This document shows positions 36,049 through 48,099 of a stretch of 64,000 nt of DNA, one piece after another. Source of the DNA: Warburgia ugandensis (taxonomy: Eukaryota; Streptophyta; Magnoliopsida; Canellales; Canellaceae); the NCBI GenBank assembly GCA_035236585.1, contig CP141130.1, forward strand, positions 78,563,944-78,627,943, given 5' to 3'. How positions within the stretch are numbered: the first letter of the stretch is position 1; each line of letters starts with the position of its first letter. The position numbers and the translations under genes are program-made. A model generated the notes under the pieces. That model did not search any database. It had not been told where the DNA came from and saw only the letters and a program-made list of their open reading frames with translations.

Positions 36049-36590
36049 AAGAACTTCCATCGCAACTGATAGTACATTTTTGGTTGGTAAAGTACCCGGC
36101 ATTAGTCATAAATATGTAAAGCCACATGATAGAGCAAGCTCTATTTCTGGAATTGTATATTGTCTGTAAAGAAATAGATAGTTTCCAGCAAGAGGTTGAT
36201 TCTTTAGACTTTTTTTAACCAACCTTTTAACTTCCAAACAGCTGTATTTGTTTAAATTCGGAAGGTCTCATTAACGTGTTATCTGCCTATGAGGCTTTAT
36301 TGGGTTACTGTCATAATTCAGCTATGAGCCTCAGTCCTTGGACTATCACCTCTCTGCATCCCTCGCATGAAATTTTTTTTATGTTGATTCTGGGAAATCA
36401 TTGCCTTCCTACACGAAAGAGACTATTATTTTTATCATATGGCTGATACCTTAAGTGCTCCTTATTTGTCATTACCACTCAATTAGGACTTCATCTCATT
36501 TTACTCTGAGAAAGTCACACCACTGTGGCCAAACTCGCATCTTTATTTTGAATGAACTTTCAAATTCTTTTGACAGTTGATGAAGCAATC
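36049..36590. other. 3' flank of the PP2C remnant
   Basis: AT-rich, no gene recognised. A poly(A) signal could not be assigned with confidence. Confidence 0.4.
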
Positions 36591-36599
36591 TCTTGATGG

Positions 36600-36882
36600 A
36601 TCAAAGCTGGTAGGAGAAAAATCAGGATGTCTATCCTTTTTCCTGCTTCAAAGACATATTTGGCTCTATTTCATGGTCTGCAATATTACTGATCTGTATC
36701 TCATAGGAGACTCTCAGATTGTGATGGTGGCAATACAAACAGAAAATGCCAAATCTGATGTGGAAGAGCCAAAGACTATCAACGCGTGTTCCTATATATA
36801 TATATATATGTCTAAAGAGGCCAATAGTATGGCTGACAGGTTTGCAAATAAGGCTTCTAGATCTAAAGCTAGTGCATTTTGA
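36600..36882 (+). pseudogene. RNase H-like (RVT_3) fragment of retroelement type
   Basis: The reading LYLIGDSQIVMVAIQ followed by SKEANSMADRFANKAS matches the GDS..V...I and R.AN..AD.LA..A blocks of plant RNase H-like domains found in LINEs and in domesticated RVT_3 proteins. The first part (catalytic D..T.G block) is missing, and a (TA)n run interrupts the middle. Confidence 0.55.
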
Positions 36883-38421
36883 TATAACTATCCTCCATCT
36901 CTTATCTTACATGTGCTTGGATATGTTAACATGAGTCTAGGAGTTCTTAGATTTAGTAAGAAATATATTTCATGCACTGTGTTAAATGTACTATACTTGT
37001 TAGATTATTGAAATTTTACTTTCAACAAAAAAGGATGAGAAAAAAGAAGGAAAATGTTAATATTTAGAATGATCCTAAGTTAGGACTGATACCATCTGGC
37101 TTGTAAGTAATACTAAATCCGCAAAAGGAAATATGTGCTTAATGATTCTTTATTGCTCGAATGTAACCTGTCATATAGAAGTAAAAAATTTTAAACCCTT
37201 AAAAAAATTATTTTTCTTTTTCATTTTTTGTTAGAAGTAAAGAATTACAAAGAAAATGACTCACAAACACTACTAAATTTCCTAAATCTACTGCTTCGTT
37301 GTACGTGACCAGCTACATTGCACTTTGTTGACTTTATTTATTTCTTTTTGCTTCCTACATGAAAATCATCGGCTAAAGATCATCTAATCGTGATCTCATC
37401 CTAGGCAATGAGCAACCTTAGTGGAATCACTACAAAGTGTATGTGGTAGGTGATATTGTAGATGGCAAAGTGTATATGCATAAGAATGGAGTCAACGTCA
37501 AATACAAACAAATTGACGGTGATATGGAAGGCCGAGCCACTTTCAAACACGATCCAGACGTGAATAAACTGTTAATTATAATGATACCATAAATTGGTGG
37601 TTGGATTATGATCATAGCTAATTAAGAAACGGTAACAGCGGAAATATCGTATTGTTCAGATACTGCTAAATACTAACAAATACCATATACTAGCTAGTAT
37701 TTGAATACCGACCCAAATCATAATATCGGCTGGTATGTTTGTCCGTGTTTATTGTAGGTGATGTTTAGTAACTTTCAAAGTCATTTTACCTCTCAAAGGT
37801 GGACGCTTTGTTGATACGTGACGCCATGAAAGAAAAATACATTTTTCCTTAGTTCTCGATGGGTTGGCAAGGAAATCACAAAAGAAAACGATAGATAAAA
37901 ATGAGGACAATAGTAAAGACCTTTCAACAAATATGATAACAATTAATAGATGAACAAGATTAAACATCAGTACCATCATGCTTAGCGGTGAATGTGCATA
38001 TAAGGAGCTCGGGTGGACTTATCCATGATACCCTTGCTATTGGTAACCTTAAAACATGGATAAACTTGTTAAAATACACACAAAATGAATCTGCAGCCTT
38101 GGGGGGTTAACCCTTTTCTTTTTTTTTAACCCTGGGTTGTTAGTTCTTGAATGATTTTGTCCTTGTAAATAAAAATGTCAAAGAATAAAATCATTATCAA
38201 TGGATTGCTATCTTCATGGTAAGCAGTGCAACGGAGAGTTTGCTCAGTAATAGGTCATCGAGTAATTTGAGCTTCCACGTTGTTCATGTGTATGCCAACT
38301 GTTTGTATGAACATCCGAGGGACCAATTTGGCACAGTAACAATAACCATAGCAAAATTATATTCGTCACATTAATCTTATTTCCTGTTATTGGCACCTCC
38401 CCATGCTTATAGTTACAGGGA

Positions 38422-38806
38422 TGCTTTATCTATATTTTCATAATTTTGACAATATAATAGCTGTTTTATTTTATTTTCCCATTAATTTTTTTATTTATTT
38501 TATGCATTTTTTATATTCCGATTAAGAAAATACAATATATACCGCTCGTGGAGGGCTGACTTCTTCGAATGCCTTATACACGCTGACTCTTACCCAGACT
38601 ACATTCCAAAATGCCTTTATCTATATTTTCATAATTTTGACAATATAATAGCTGTTTTATTTTATTTTCCCATTAATTTTTTTTTATTTTTTTATGCATT
38701 TTTTATATTCCGATTAAGAAAATACAATATATACCGCTCGTGGAGGGCCGACTTCTTCGCATGCCTTATACACGCTGACTCTTACCCAGACTACATTCCA
38801 AAATGC
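38422..38806. repeat. Direct tandem duplication, ~192-bp units
   Basis: Both units run from CTTTATCTATATTTTCATA to ACATTCCAAAATGC and include CCGCTCGTGGAGGGC. Nearly identical, hence recent. Confidence 0.93.
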
Positions 38807-38834
38807 AAAAAGTAAAACAGTACCAGCCGATCTC

Positions 38835-38950
38835 ATAACCTGCAAGGCTATATTCCAAAATACAAAATATAAACAGTACGAATAGAACTCATAACCTGCG
38901 AGGCTATATTCCAAAATACAAAATATAAACAGTACGGTTAGAACTCACAA
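38835..38950. repeat. Direct tandem duplication, ~58-bp units
   Basis: ATAACCTGC(A/G)AGGCTATATT ... AAATATAAACAGTACG repeated twice, with a partial third start (CTCACAACATGC). Confidence 0.88.
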
Positions 38951-39135
38951 CATGCAAGATAGAAAAAGCTTTTCTAATCCGTCATTTGGTAATGTAAGCC
39001 TTTGAAATTTTAAATATATTAAAAATCCAAATAAATATCATCCTAAATTTGCCTCAAGTGTTTTAGTTACCTTTGAGTTGGTCTGAATTAACTCTGCTCA
39101 TCTCATTTTCAAGTCAAGTTTGAGTTTCAAGTTTT

Positions 39136-39308
39136 AGGGGCAGCCTAGTGAATAAAGTCCCCATGTATGCATGGTTTGGGGAAGGAGCGGACCTCAAAGG
39201 GTCTATAGCACACATCCTTATCTTGAATTTTTGCAAGAGACTGTTTTCACACATTGAACTCGTGACGTCAAGGTCACACAATAACAACTCTAACATTGCA
39301 TCAAAGGT
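39136..39308 (-). mobile_element. Au-type SINE with target duplication
   Basis: In plus orientation it reads GGGGCAGCCTAGTG, GGGGAAGGAGCGGACC, GGGTCTATAGCACACA, TTTTTGCAAGAGACTGTTTT and ACTCGTGACGTCAAGGTCACA, the order of the plant Au SINE read antisense, so the element is on the minus strand. The minus-strand TGACCTTGACGTCACGAGTT zone holds the tRNA-like B box. TTTCAAGTTTT flanks it at 39125-39135 and 39309-39319. Confidence 0.85.
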
Positions 39309-39419
39309 TTTCAAGTTTTTAAAATATGCAAAATACTTGTTATCCACCTAGGCTTTGTTTATAGCCAACTATTTGGGGCAGCCTTGAGTGAAGATTTACT
39401 AAGTGGGGACCAAAGTCTT

Positions 39420-39655
39420 AGGGTCGGCTTGCACGTAGTCTATACTAATATAAGAAAGAAATCCTATATATACATTGTACGGTTAGGTTATTACGAGACA
39501 GAGGCTTCAGCCTCTTCCTCTTCCTCTTCCTCATTATTTATTTTGATCAGATAAAATATTCTTTATCTCCTATAAATGTAAGCATAATAGTTAAACCAAG
39601 TAAATTCCATAGTCTCTGTGTCAGATAAACGTTGCCGATCGAATTGTCTACAACA
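39420..39655 (+). repeat. LTR-like direct repeat, left copy
   Basis: Shares CTAATATAAGAAAGAAATC, a CTTCCTC..CATT zone, TTTGATCAGA.AA and AAATGTA.GCAT with 43950-44175. It ends ATTGTCTACAACA. Could be the LTR of a retroelement that carries the PGDH fragment; the ends are too eroded to be sure. Confidence 0.5.
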
Positions 39656-40034
39656 GCCAAATACCTGCATTTCCTTGGCACAGATCGATCGAATATGTTG
39701 AAGATTCATAACTGAAGCGCATCATTAGATCATCCGTCGCTGTCACTACCACGGTCGTCATCGCAGTTGCCAGTTTATCCAGTTTTCGGCATCCGGTGTT
39801 GGCTCCGTGTGGGTTCGTGCTAGATTCCAGCGGAGGATTAACAGATGGGTCAGCCTTTGTCACATCTGGAGCCATCTCCAGTGTAGACCCAACTTCATTA
39901 AACAATCTCAGATCTGTCGATCAGATCTAGAGAGAGAGTGCCTGTGCAAAGAAGATCGAGTAACGGAGCAGCCACCATCAATCCAAAGGCGGGAAGGATC
40001 TGTCGACTGAGATGGTGCAGAGAGAGAAAGATTA

Positions 40035-43000
40035 TAGAGATTATAACCCATGAAAAACCGTGTACGAAGATCTCTCTCTACGATTGCTTAATCGTCGTTA
40101 GTGGCACAAAAGTCACTCAAAGAGGTTTTTTTATTTTTTGGGTCTTTTGCAGATGTGGCATTTTTGTAGGAAAACCTAAAATTTTTACATTTTTGCAGAT
40201 TTGCCATTAACTTTTTTCAAACTTTACAGATTTGCCACTCCAATTGATTTCCGGCTGCATTTCTCGGCAAATTTTTTAAAATTCCAATCGTACCCCACCC
40301 CTATGGTTCCTTCTCTCTGTGCCTGTGTAACAAAACCGAGAATTCCTTTCTGTCTGCTCGCAACGGGATACACAGACTACTCCAAGAAGATGACCGACCA
40401 CCGACGACCGTTGACGAGCCAGAGATCGTTGCCAATCAATCTTCGAGGCGACCGCCTGGCAGGCCGCACATACGATATAGCAATGACTGTGCTGGAGTTA
40501 TCATGTATAGAAATGTTAGATAAGAAGGCGAATGCTTCTCCTTGGAAAGTCCTCACAGAAAAGCTTCCTTGTTGCAGATGGTGGTTGTGGTGCGTTATCT
40601 GTCAGGCCAATTTGACATTACACTATATTTTGTTTATCACTGTTCCATCATAAACATATATGCCATCAATCGCAGTCAAGTTGAAATATGTTTGAGTCCG
40701 AAGTCTCCTATGACAAGAACTTCATGTTAGTAAAAATGTCAATTGAGCTACTGAGGAAAATACTTCAAAAGGAAACGATTCTGGGCATACAAGGATGGAA
40801 AATGGGTAGTATTATCTCCACTAGAAATAGGTTCTATGCATTTGACTGGGTCTGATAGTCCCTTGGTAACAAAAATTCTGAAAACTTCCACCACCTCCTT
40901 TTCCTCTTCCCTAAGAAAGATAAAAGTGATATTTACAAATTCCTCTTAAAACTTCCTAAAAGAACAACCAGGACACACTAGCCAGCTTCTTCCACGCCCA
41001 CATATGCACACCCAATCCACACCATCCATCCCCTTCCACCACCATCACTCTGCTCTACCTGTGTCAAAATGTGTACGTCAGAATGAACTAGTGTACATAC
41101 AAAAACCATGCCACTATGGGAGACTGCGTAAGTAATGTACAGAAAGCACACGAGCAACAGACTATATTGCTCAAAAGTGAGAAGGGGTGAGAACCGGTTG
41201 GTAATGGGTATGTTTGCCATCACTTATCGACCTAGTCCATTCTCATTCCTATTTCAAATAGAAAAAACAAGGCCACTAACAAAAAGCGTGTCAAGCTGGA
41301 GAATAGATGTTACTTCACTTTCAGGTTGCATGAGTGCTTGAAACAATCCATCAACAACATCAGCCAACAATGTCTTTAACGCAGAAGAAGATCACCAAGA
41401 ACCATCAAGTAGCAAGTTATATAGGATAAAGAAACTAGCCACTTTACTAATTAGAGAGTAGGAAGGTTTGACTGGAAATAAATTCTTCCCTTCATTACCA
41501 AGAATATTTTTCTAGTGCAAAGAAGAACTTACCTCCTGAAGTCTGAGAAAGATATAAAGCAGGTGTCGTTCTTCTAGAGTGACTATTGACACATATGAAA
41601 GGCAAGTCGTCAAGCCTTCCACAGACCATATAAGGGGATGGATGATCAGGATAATAGCTGATCATCTGCTTTGACGCATTGGAAACAGAAAGTTATAAGT
41701 GTGCAGAAGGTTTTAGTCTGGCATTTGGAATTTTTGATCCTTCTGCTGCTGTGAATTCCATCACTGATATTATTCACTCAAATATTCATGGTTCAACGAA
41801 TTCTTGTTGATGATAGAGAATATTTTTTTGTGTCTTTTGGTTTAAGAAGTTTTAAAGCTTGGAGATTTGGAAACAATTGAGGTTTGTGATTTTTACAACT
41901 TAAATTTCTTGAACTTAGTCCATTGGAATGTTTTTCATGATTTTACCTTTAATTATCTGCTTATATGCTACCGTGCAAAAGCAATACCCAAAGGTCGAAT
42001 GACCTAAAGAATATAGAAAAATAAATAACAAAGTTTCTTAAGAGCACTCCCTATGGCAGATCATACTATCTATTTTTTTCTAGTATTATCTTACCTGCTT
42101 GTTGCTTCTGTTGAATTCAAAAAAGCTCTGAGTCTGATCAGGACATTCATAGTTGCTAAAAGAATCTTCTGTCATTGTAGAGATTATTTCGCTTTTGGGT
42201 TTGCGCAAAAGTTTTAAACTTCAAACCTCGTCAAATATGATGTTGCTAGAAAGATTTCTCAGCAATCACAAAAATGATTACTAAATGTCTTTTGCAAATA
42301 GATTTCTCCACGTAATTTGATTGCTTTGACAATGTCTAAATTTCCTGTCTTCATCATTATAGAATGTTGGTGTAACACAAGATTCATGTTCTTGAGTAAC
42401 TTCGACCCTGTATAACCTATTGTCTCTGATAAATAATCTACTCATGCAGTGGTGCACTTACCAGTTATGATATTTGTTCCCTTCTCTGGGTCTTCGACGA
42501 CTGAAATGAGAAGACACAACGATTCCCTTTACGAGCAGACACAACGGAGTTCTCTATTTTGTTACGCACGCATAGAGACAAGGAACGATAAGGTGGGGGT
42601 ATGATTGGAATTTAAAAAAATTTGCTGGGAAATGCAGCCAGAAATCAATGGGAGTGGCAAGTTTGGGAAAACTTAATGGCAAATCTGTAAAAACATAAAA
42701 TGGTTATGTTTTCCTGCAAAAATACTATAAAATAATGGTAAATCTGTAAAAAACCCTTTATTTTTTAATCGTCCGAGGGACAATTGAAGGTTATTGGCTA
42801 TGTCGATGTTGGAATTAATAATATTAATTTGTCTGCTATGGCTTAACATGGCTGTCTTGTTGTGAATGCCCTTACGACTAATGTAGTGGCTGCTGAGCAT
42901 GGAATTGCTTTGATCACTGCCATGGATCACAACATTGCCTAGGCAGACCCCTCTATTAAAGCTGGGAAATGGCAAAGAAACAAATTTGTTGATGTGTCAC

Positions 43001-43256
43001 TTGTTGGAAAGACACTTGCTGTGATGGGATTTGGAAAGGTCGAATCAAAAAGTTGTTAGACATGCCATGGGCCTCAAAATGCATGTGATACTAGACATCC
43101 ATAGACGTTGTTAACTTCGATGAAGCCCAATCAGTTGCAGATTTCATCTCTCTGGATATGCCTCTTACTCCTGCCACATTAAAGATCCTCTGTGAAGTCT
43201 TGTGAGAGCCCCAGTTGCTGGTTTCACAGCACTAGCAGCACTTGATGTTGGTTTTT
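40035..43256 (+). pseudogene. 3-phosphoglycerate dehydrogenase (PGDH) fragment, split by a MULE
   Basis: PGDH oxidises 3-phosphoglycerate in the plastid pathway to serine. The left piece (to about 40129) reads KISLYDCLIVVSGTKVTQR. The right piece (from 42767) reads SSEGQLKVIG, INNINLSAMA, HGCLVVNALTTNVVAAEHG, KAGKWQRNKFVDVSLVGKT and LAVMGFGKV (the NAD-binding GxGxxG region, here GFGKVE), then frameshifted GLKMHVI, ADFISL and a final AGFTALAALDV. Stops (TAA, two TAG) and frameshifts kill it. The coding pieces run on without introns over the part seen, so a retrocopy or captured cDNA is possible. The catalytic half is only partly present. Confidence 0.85.
40140..42756. mobile_element. Non-autonomous Mutator-like element (MULE), TSD TTTATTTTTT
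   Basis: Terminal inverted repeats of about 200 bp: left 40140 to about 40350, right about 42540-42756. The ends read GGGTCTTTTGCAGAT and, inverted, GGGTTTTTTACAGAT. Further shared blocks are CAGATTTGCCATTAA, TTGATTTC.GGCTGCATTTC and AATTCCAATC.TACCC. The same 10 bases, TTTATTTTTT, lie at 40130-40139 and 42757-42766, fitting the 9-10-bp target duplication of MULEs. The 2.2-kb interior shows no transposase motif; it may hold captured host DNA, with intron-like borders (a GTAAGTGCACC donor on the minus strand near 42465). Confidence 0.88.
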
Positions 43257-43949
43257 TTTTTATTTTATGCGTCGGCATCGGACTTCTGGAGACTTGGGTC
43301 AGGTCCTGATTTCTTATTCGGTCGTCACTCTGGGACAACAGAAAGCCTTGGGGACCTGTTGGTGCTGGAGGAATCAAAGGGCGGGTGCTTGGTGGGCCTA
43401 AAATTCAAGGACGGTGGTGAAAAAAAAAAAGGAAAGAGGACACCATGTGGAAACAAAATCAGTACCCTTGAAAAAACTGACGACAACAACTCTCATTTAG
43501 GAAAATCAATGTTGGCTAGTGGAATCGGTGATCAATGAGATGAGACAGACTCGTGAACAGTAGCACGATGATTTAGTGAATAATGATGAGATGATTTAAT
43601 AAAAGTGGGCACGATTTCAAATAGACTCGGTGACCATTCCAAGTAATATTTATGAGCAACCAATGAGGGTGGCCAACTAGAATGTGTGCGTAAAACACTG
43701 ACAGCTTTCTAGGTAGTAGGCTTCTAGGTTATTATAGTATACATAATGATACATTAGCACTTTGACTCAACAGAGAATATTGAATAGAGGGAGCAGCCCT
43801 CCCAGACACATAGAGATGGCTGATGAAGTCATTAGAAAGCACATACGGTTATTAGATGAGTAGCTGGACAGAAGTTATGTTTGTGTTTGGACAGCTGAAT
43901 AAACTCTGGAAGAATTTAATGTATTCTCCTCCTATAGACATAGAAAGGG
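43257..43949. other. Unassigned interval right of the PGDH fragment
   Basis: A 98-codon frame (43242-43538) has no family signature. 43540-43680 shows degenerate phrases of the type GTGAACAGTAGCACGATG / AATGATGAGATG, resembling in complement the repeats at 15.6-16 kb. Confidence 0.35.
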
Positions 43950-43983
43950 AGATTATTAGATATAAACTCATATAAGAAAGAAA

Positions 43984-44022
<39 letters not shown>

Positions 44023-44175
44023 AAAGTTGAGAAAGGTTTTGAATCTCCTCATCTTCCTCATTCTCTAATTTGATCAGAAAATGTATTTCTTTTTTCCCCT
44101 AAATGTAGGCATGAAAGCCGAAGTATGTAAATCTCTCTCTCTTTTTGTGTGTATGATTGTCTTATTAACGGTCTG
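43950..44175 (+). repeat. LTR-like direct repeat, right copy
   Basis: Counterpart of 39420-39655, in the same orientation, with a TTAGATATAAACTCATATAAG start and a (TA)16 tract at 43988-44020. Confidence 0.5.
43988..44020. repeat. (TA)16 microsatellite
   Basis: Uninterrupted TA run. Confidence 0.95.
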
Positions 44176-44531
44176 ATCTCCAAACCGTAGGACATCTGAT
44201 CTCAACATGGCATGCACCAAGTTCGATCTTATCGAATATTTTAAGCCTTCGATTTCTGGTCTTTAATAATAAGCTCCCAAGCAACGACAAACATTGACCA
44301 ACAAACCAAACCTAATAACAAATTAAAAGACTAGAATTGGAAGATGATGGAGACTTATGATCATGTACCCCATCAACCGCGCGCGGGGGTTAACTGTTCA
44401 TGTGGATCAATGAACAAGTGGGCCCTAGCTTGTACTTTCTCTTGAAAAAATACTCGAATCAATCACGATCACGAATAACAACCGGACACTGTTACAAGTA
44501 ATGAAAAGAAGAAGAGGAGATGTAAACGTAC

Positions 44532-44753
44532 GGATGAAATCATCGGTAAGGTGTCCATCAGAATATATTCCCGACGGCATGTTAAAAAGGCTGATAATCA
44601 GCCAGTATCGGAATTTGAGTCACCGAAGTTGAAGATGGCTGAAAAATGGCACTGGTTGGAAGCAAAGGCTGAACTGGAGATAGTAACCGGTGTTATTAGT
44701 ATAAGAATGAAAGAGGAACAAACGATATCTATTCTTTGATTGGAGTCCTCCAT
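44532..44753 (-). pseudogene. Degenerate duplicate of GDSL exon 1
   Basis: From its ATG (44753) it is colinear with exon 1 of the intact gene: signal-peptide region, then [10 protein letters not shown], the catalytic block I. It has a TGA right after DTG and a net 37-bp deletion that removes the [15 protein letters not shown] segment and shifts frame. The GTACGT splice donor after it is preserved. It is 222 bp versus 259 bp in the intact exon. No exons 2-5 follow. Confidence 0.88.
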
Positions 44754-45170
44754 GAGCATTGGGAAGAAGAAAAGGGAGAGAAACAGGCAGGTTTAGATTG
44801 ATGGAAAAGGAGAATAATAGAAGTGATTGATTCTGGGTTCCAAACACAAATTTCTAGTCGAGGATAAATTGGGACCAAACAGGAGTTGGCATGAATAAGA
44901 AGTGTACAATTTAAGAGGGCTGCATAACTTTCTAAACCTGCATGTTTGTTGAAAGGGCATTAATTGTTATTCGCCCTAATATGGCTGAAACCCATCCAAT
45001 CAAGTCATTTGCTCTGTACTAGATAGATGTAACGCAAAGCAGCCAATCCTGACCATCAGATTTGCAGCGATCTGGGTACAGTTTACAGTTCAGGCTATAG
45101 GACATCTAGCAAGACCCGACTGAAATTAAGGTGGAGATACTGGACAATGGAAACTCGAAGGTGTCACTGT

Positions 45171-45917
45171 ATAACAGATTAGAAACAAGTTACGAATGAT
45201 AGCAAGGCGGGAACCTCCCCTTACTAGTCCTTACATGATGAGCTTTGAAATTTCCTCCTTGGCCAACCCGGGACCATCAGATACAGAATCTACGATTCAT
45301 TCCAAGTCAAACAGACAGGTCTAACCTGTCCCAAGCGTCAAGCTCTCTCGAGTGACTTAGCAATGCGGCCAGCAGCCTCCCACTTTCTCCACTACCAAGT
45401 TATCGTTTGATGCTTTACGGCCGATGAGGTCTGTGGGATAGTGGTCGAACTCTTAAATTTCTGAACCTATAGAGCATTCAGATTTCTCCGAAGCAGAGTG
45501 CTTGGCGATCTTCAATGGCGTTCAGATTTGGAGCAAATTGTACTTTCAACAACTTTTGGTGGAGGGACTGAAGGACGTGATTTAAAAATGAAGCACAAGT
45601 TCCTTGGAGATTCGAATATTGCATTGAAAAATGATATTCAACCATTCAAAATAAAAAGAAGCTGGACATACCGACGTGGTTTAGTCTGGAAGCGGGCATT
45701 TTTTTTCTAGTTTGGAAAAATACTTCTGGACGTGAAAAAGGACGTTCACATTCCTGGGGCTGTCCTTTTTCAATGGTACATAATGAAAACGCCTTTTCTC
45801 ATCCTTCCTCGACGACATACAACTGAACAGTCTTTGAGCCCTACTTCAGATGATGTCTCTAATCCGAACTTTCTATATTTGAGAAAATAAAAATGAAGAT
45901 GAAAAGAGAGGTAGAAG
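45171..45917. other. Interval between the duplicate and the GDSL gene 3' end
   Basis: Should contain the GDSL 3' UTR. A 70-codon frame at 45498-45710 has no known family. Nothing else recognised. Confidence 0.35.
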
Positions 45918-47657
45918 TCAGGGGGCCTCTCTGTGACAAGCCATTCTCAATGGAGACGGAGGATCCGAGAAAGCACCATCTACTATCCGATCAAAGACCC
46001 ATTTGTTAGCAGCCTCAGTGTAATGAACCCCATCCCAATTGATTGCGACTGAGGGATCTTTGCACGGATGTCCTACTAAAACTTGAGTCCCATTCACATT
46101 TTTGCTTCCTCCACAACCCACTTCCTTATTGTAGTTATATTTGCCTCCATGCCCACAGCATGCTCTAAGAGGATGCACAAAACCTGCGATCAAGGTGGTA
46201 TATTTGTCAAGTACACTAAAACACACTTTACACCCTGCAGGGGTTTTCTGCTGGACTTTGATAAGGATTAACCTATAATTATTTGTGCTAACCAATAGGG
46301 CCAAAACGATCAATCTGATTTGGGTGAATAGATGATCAAGAAGACATAAAGAAAACAGGAAGGACTTACCATGCTTCCTTGCTTGGCTTATGAGATTGTA
46401 TTTGACTGAATAGATGTCCACGTAGGTGAATGCAGCCTCTGGAAGATCCTTTCTGAGTTGAACTACAGTTTCCTTAAGATTCTTGTTGAAGTATTTACAG
46501 ACCTCATTATAAGGAGTTGCACAACCAGCCCTGTCTAGCTGACCCGCTGTAATTGGCAATTTATCCAAGATGTATGGAAGGCAGCCAACGGGACCCGTGT
46601 TATGGATCCAAAAGTAGCGTCCTCCTTGCCAGTACACATCCTGCATAAGACAATTTCTTTTTAAGAGAGGGAGATTTGTTAAATAGTCCGGATAGCTAGA
46701 GATGCAATAGAAGAAATGGATCGAAGTCTGGATTCCAAAGTAGTCTTGACTAGACTGAAATGCAACGCAAGCATCCCCCCCTTCAAAATGGGTGGGGCTT
46801 AGCTTTATAACTAGTACGTGTAGGAGATCCTCAAGAGGATTATTACCTTTATTCCTATATTGAACTTATAGAGCACATCGGACATAGATGCTATGACTTC
46901 CTCTGTTGACTTGTTAAGAAAATAGCCTGCAGTTATATCATTTTGGCCTATGTCAAAAGTATAAAGAGCTTGAGAGAAATACTCCTGCTTCGGCATTAGT
47001 TTCTTGAAAACTTCCCCTGCATTAATGAAGGACCCAACGTGTCAAAATTCCTTCTTCTATGTCTAGTAAATTCCCTTCACGGATAGGTAATTACCTCTTT
47101 GAAAGACCAAGGCAGACCTACTTTTGAACTGATTGAATTGCCACGTTTGCACGTCCAAAGAAAAAGGACTGAATCCCTGTCGTAGAGTATAGTTTTGTGC
47201 TCTAATTGTAGATGCTGCAGTGGCAAAATTGGTCCCATGTGTGAAGTTACTTCCCACTGAATCGAGGTACGCGTTAAGGTAAGGCAACCCAAAGCTCTTC
47301 GCTATAAATCAGCAATATAAGAATCATTTAATAGATCAATACTTGGCAATTACTGGAAACAACTAGCTGAAATAAATTTCATCAGTTGACCATGTAACAA
47401 TAGATGGTAAGTATGAGATGCCGAAGAAAAACATACTTATTTTAATAGGCAGCGTAACATTACTAGTAGTCTGAGTCTCCCATTTAACAGAGAAAATGTA
47501 GATTATCCTTATTGAAACAAGAGGATCATTCTTCGAATATATAGACACTGATCGGAAGAGCACAGGAAAAGATTAGAGGGAGAGGTACATAGAGATGGAA
47601 ATGTATGTGTGAGAGAGAATGAGAATGAAAGAGATATCAGATATTGGGGCTTACTAG

Positions 47658-47711
<54 letters not shown>

Positions 47712-48000
47712 CTGTTCTTACCATCCATTTTACAATCACAGGAGACATCTTAAAGGTTCTCTCTCTCTCTCTCTCTATATATATGTGAAAACTGGTTCAT
47801 TTTCCAACTACAAAAAGTTTGAAGGGAAGCTCCTTAGAGGTTTTCAAAAGATGAAATCTTTGGTACCTGTCCATCTTGAGGCATGGAATATTTGGCTGAA
47901 CATAACTATCATTCAAAATGACAGAAAGTGGGCCCTCCTGTACGAAGGAGACCGTACCCATTGTACGTACTGAAAATGTACCAATTAATATATTATATGT

Positions 48001-48099
<99 letters not shown>

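Larger units (their letters stand above)
37080..45170. repeat. Split paralogous copy of the GDSL promoter, exon 1 and distal intron 1
   Basis: Three blocks are colinear with 49190-50790. 37080-37620 pairs with about 49190-49680 (GTAAGTAATACTAAATCC, GGCAAAGTGTATRTGCA, GGTGGTTGG.TT.TGATCAT). 44190-44530 pairs with 49880-50150 (AAGCCTT.GATT, ATTGACCAACAAA). 44532-45170 pairs with 50153-50790 (exon 1 and upstream, TTTCTAAACCTG, GCAGC.AATCCT.ACCATC). Between 37.6 and 44.2 kb the copy is filled with inserted repeats. Exons 2-5 have no second copy in the window. Confidence 0.75.

Noticed and set aside
40201..40653. 150-codon frame inside the MULE
   Set aside because: It begins in the terminal inverted repeat and shows no known domain. 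It could be captured coding DNA, but nothing supports a gene call.
40088..42773. TTAATCGTC at 40088-40096 and 42765-42773 as the MULE target duplication
   Set aside because: The left copy lies within the PGDH reading CLIVVSG and the right one in SSEG, and the inverted repeats do not start there. TTTATTTTTT directly beside the GGGT ends is the better fit.
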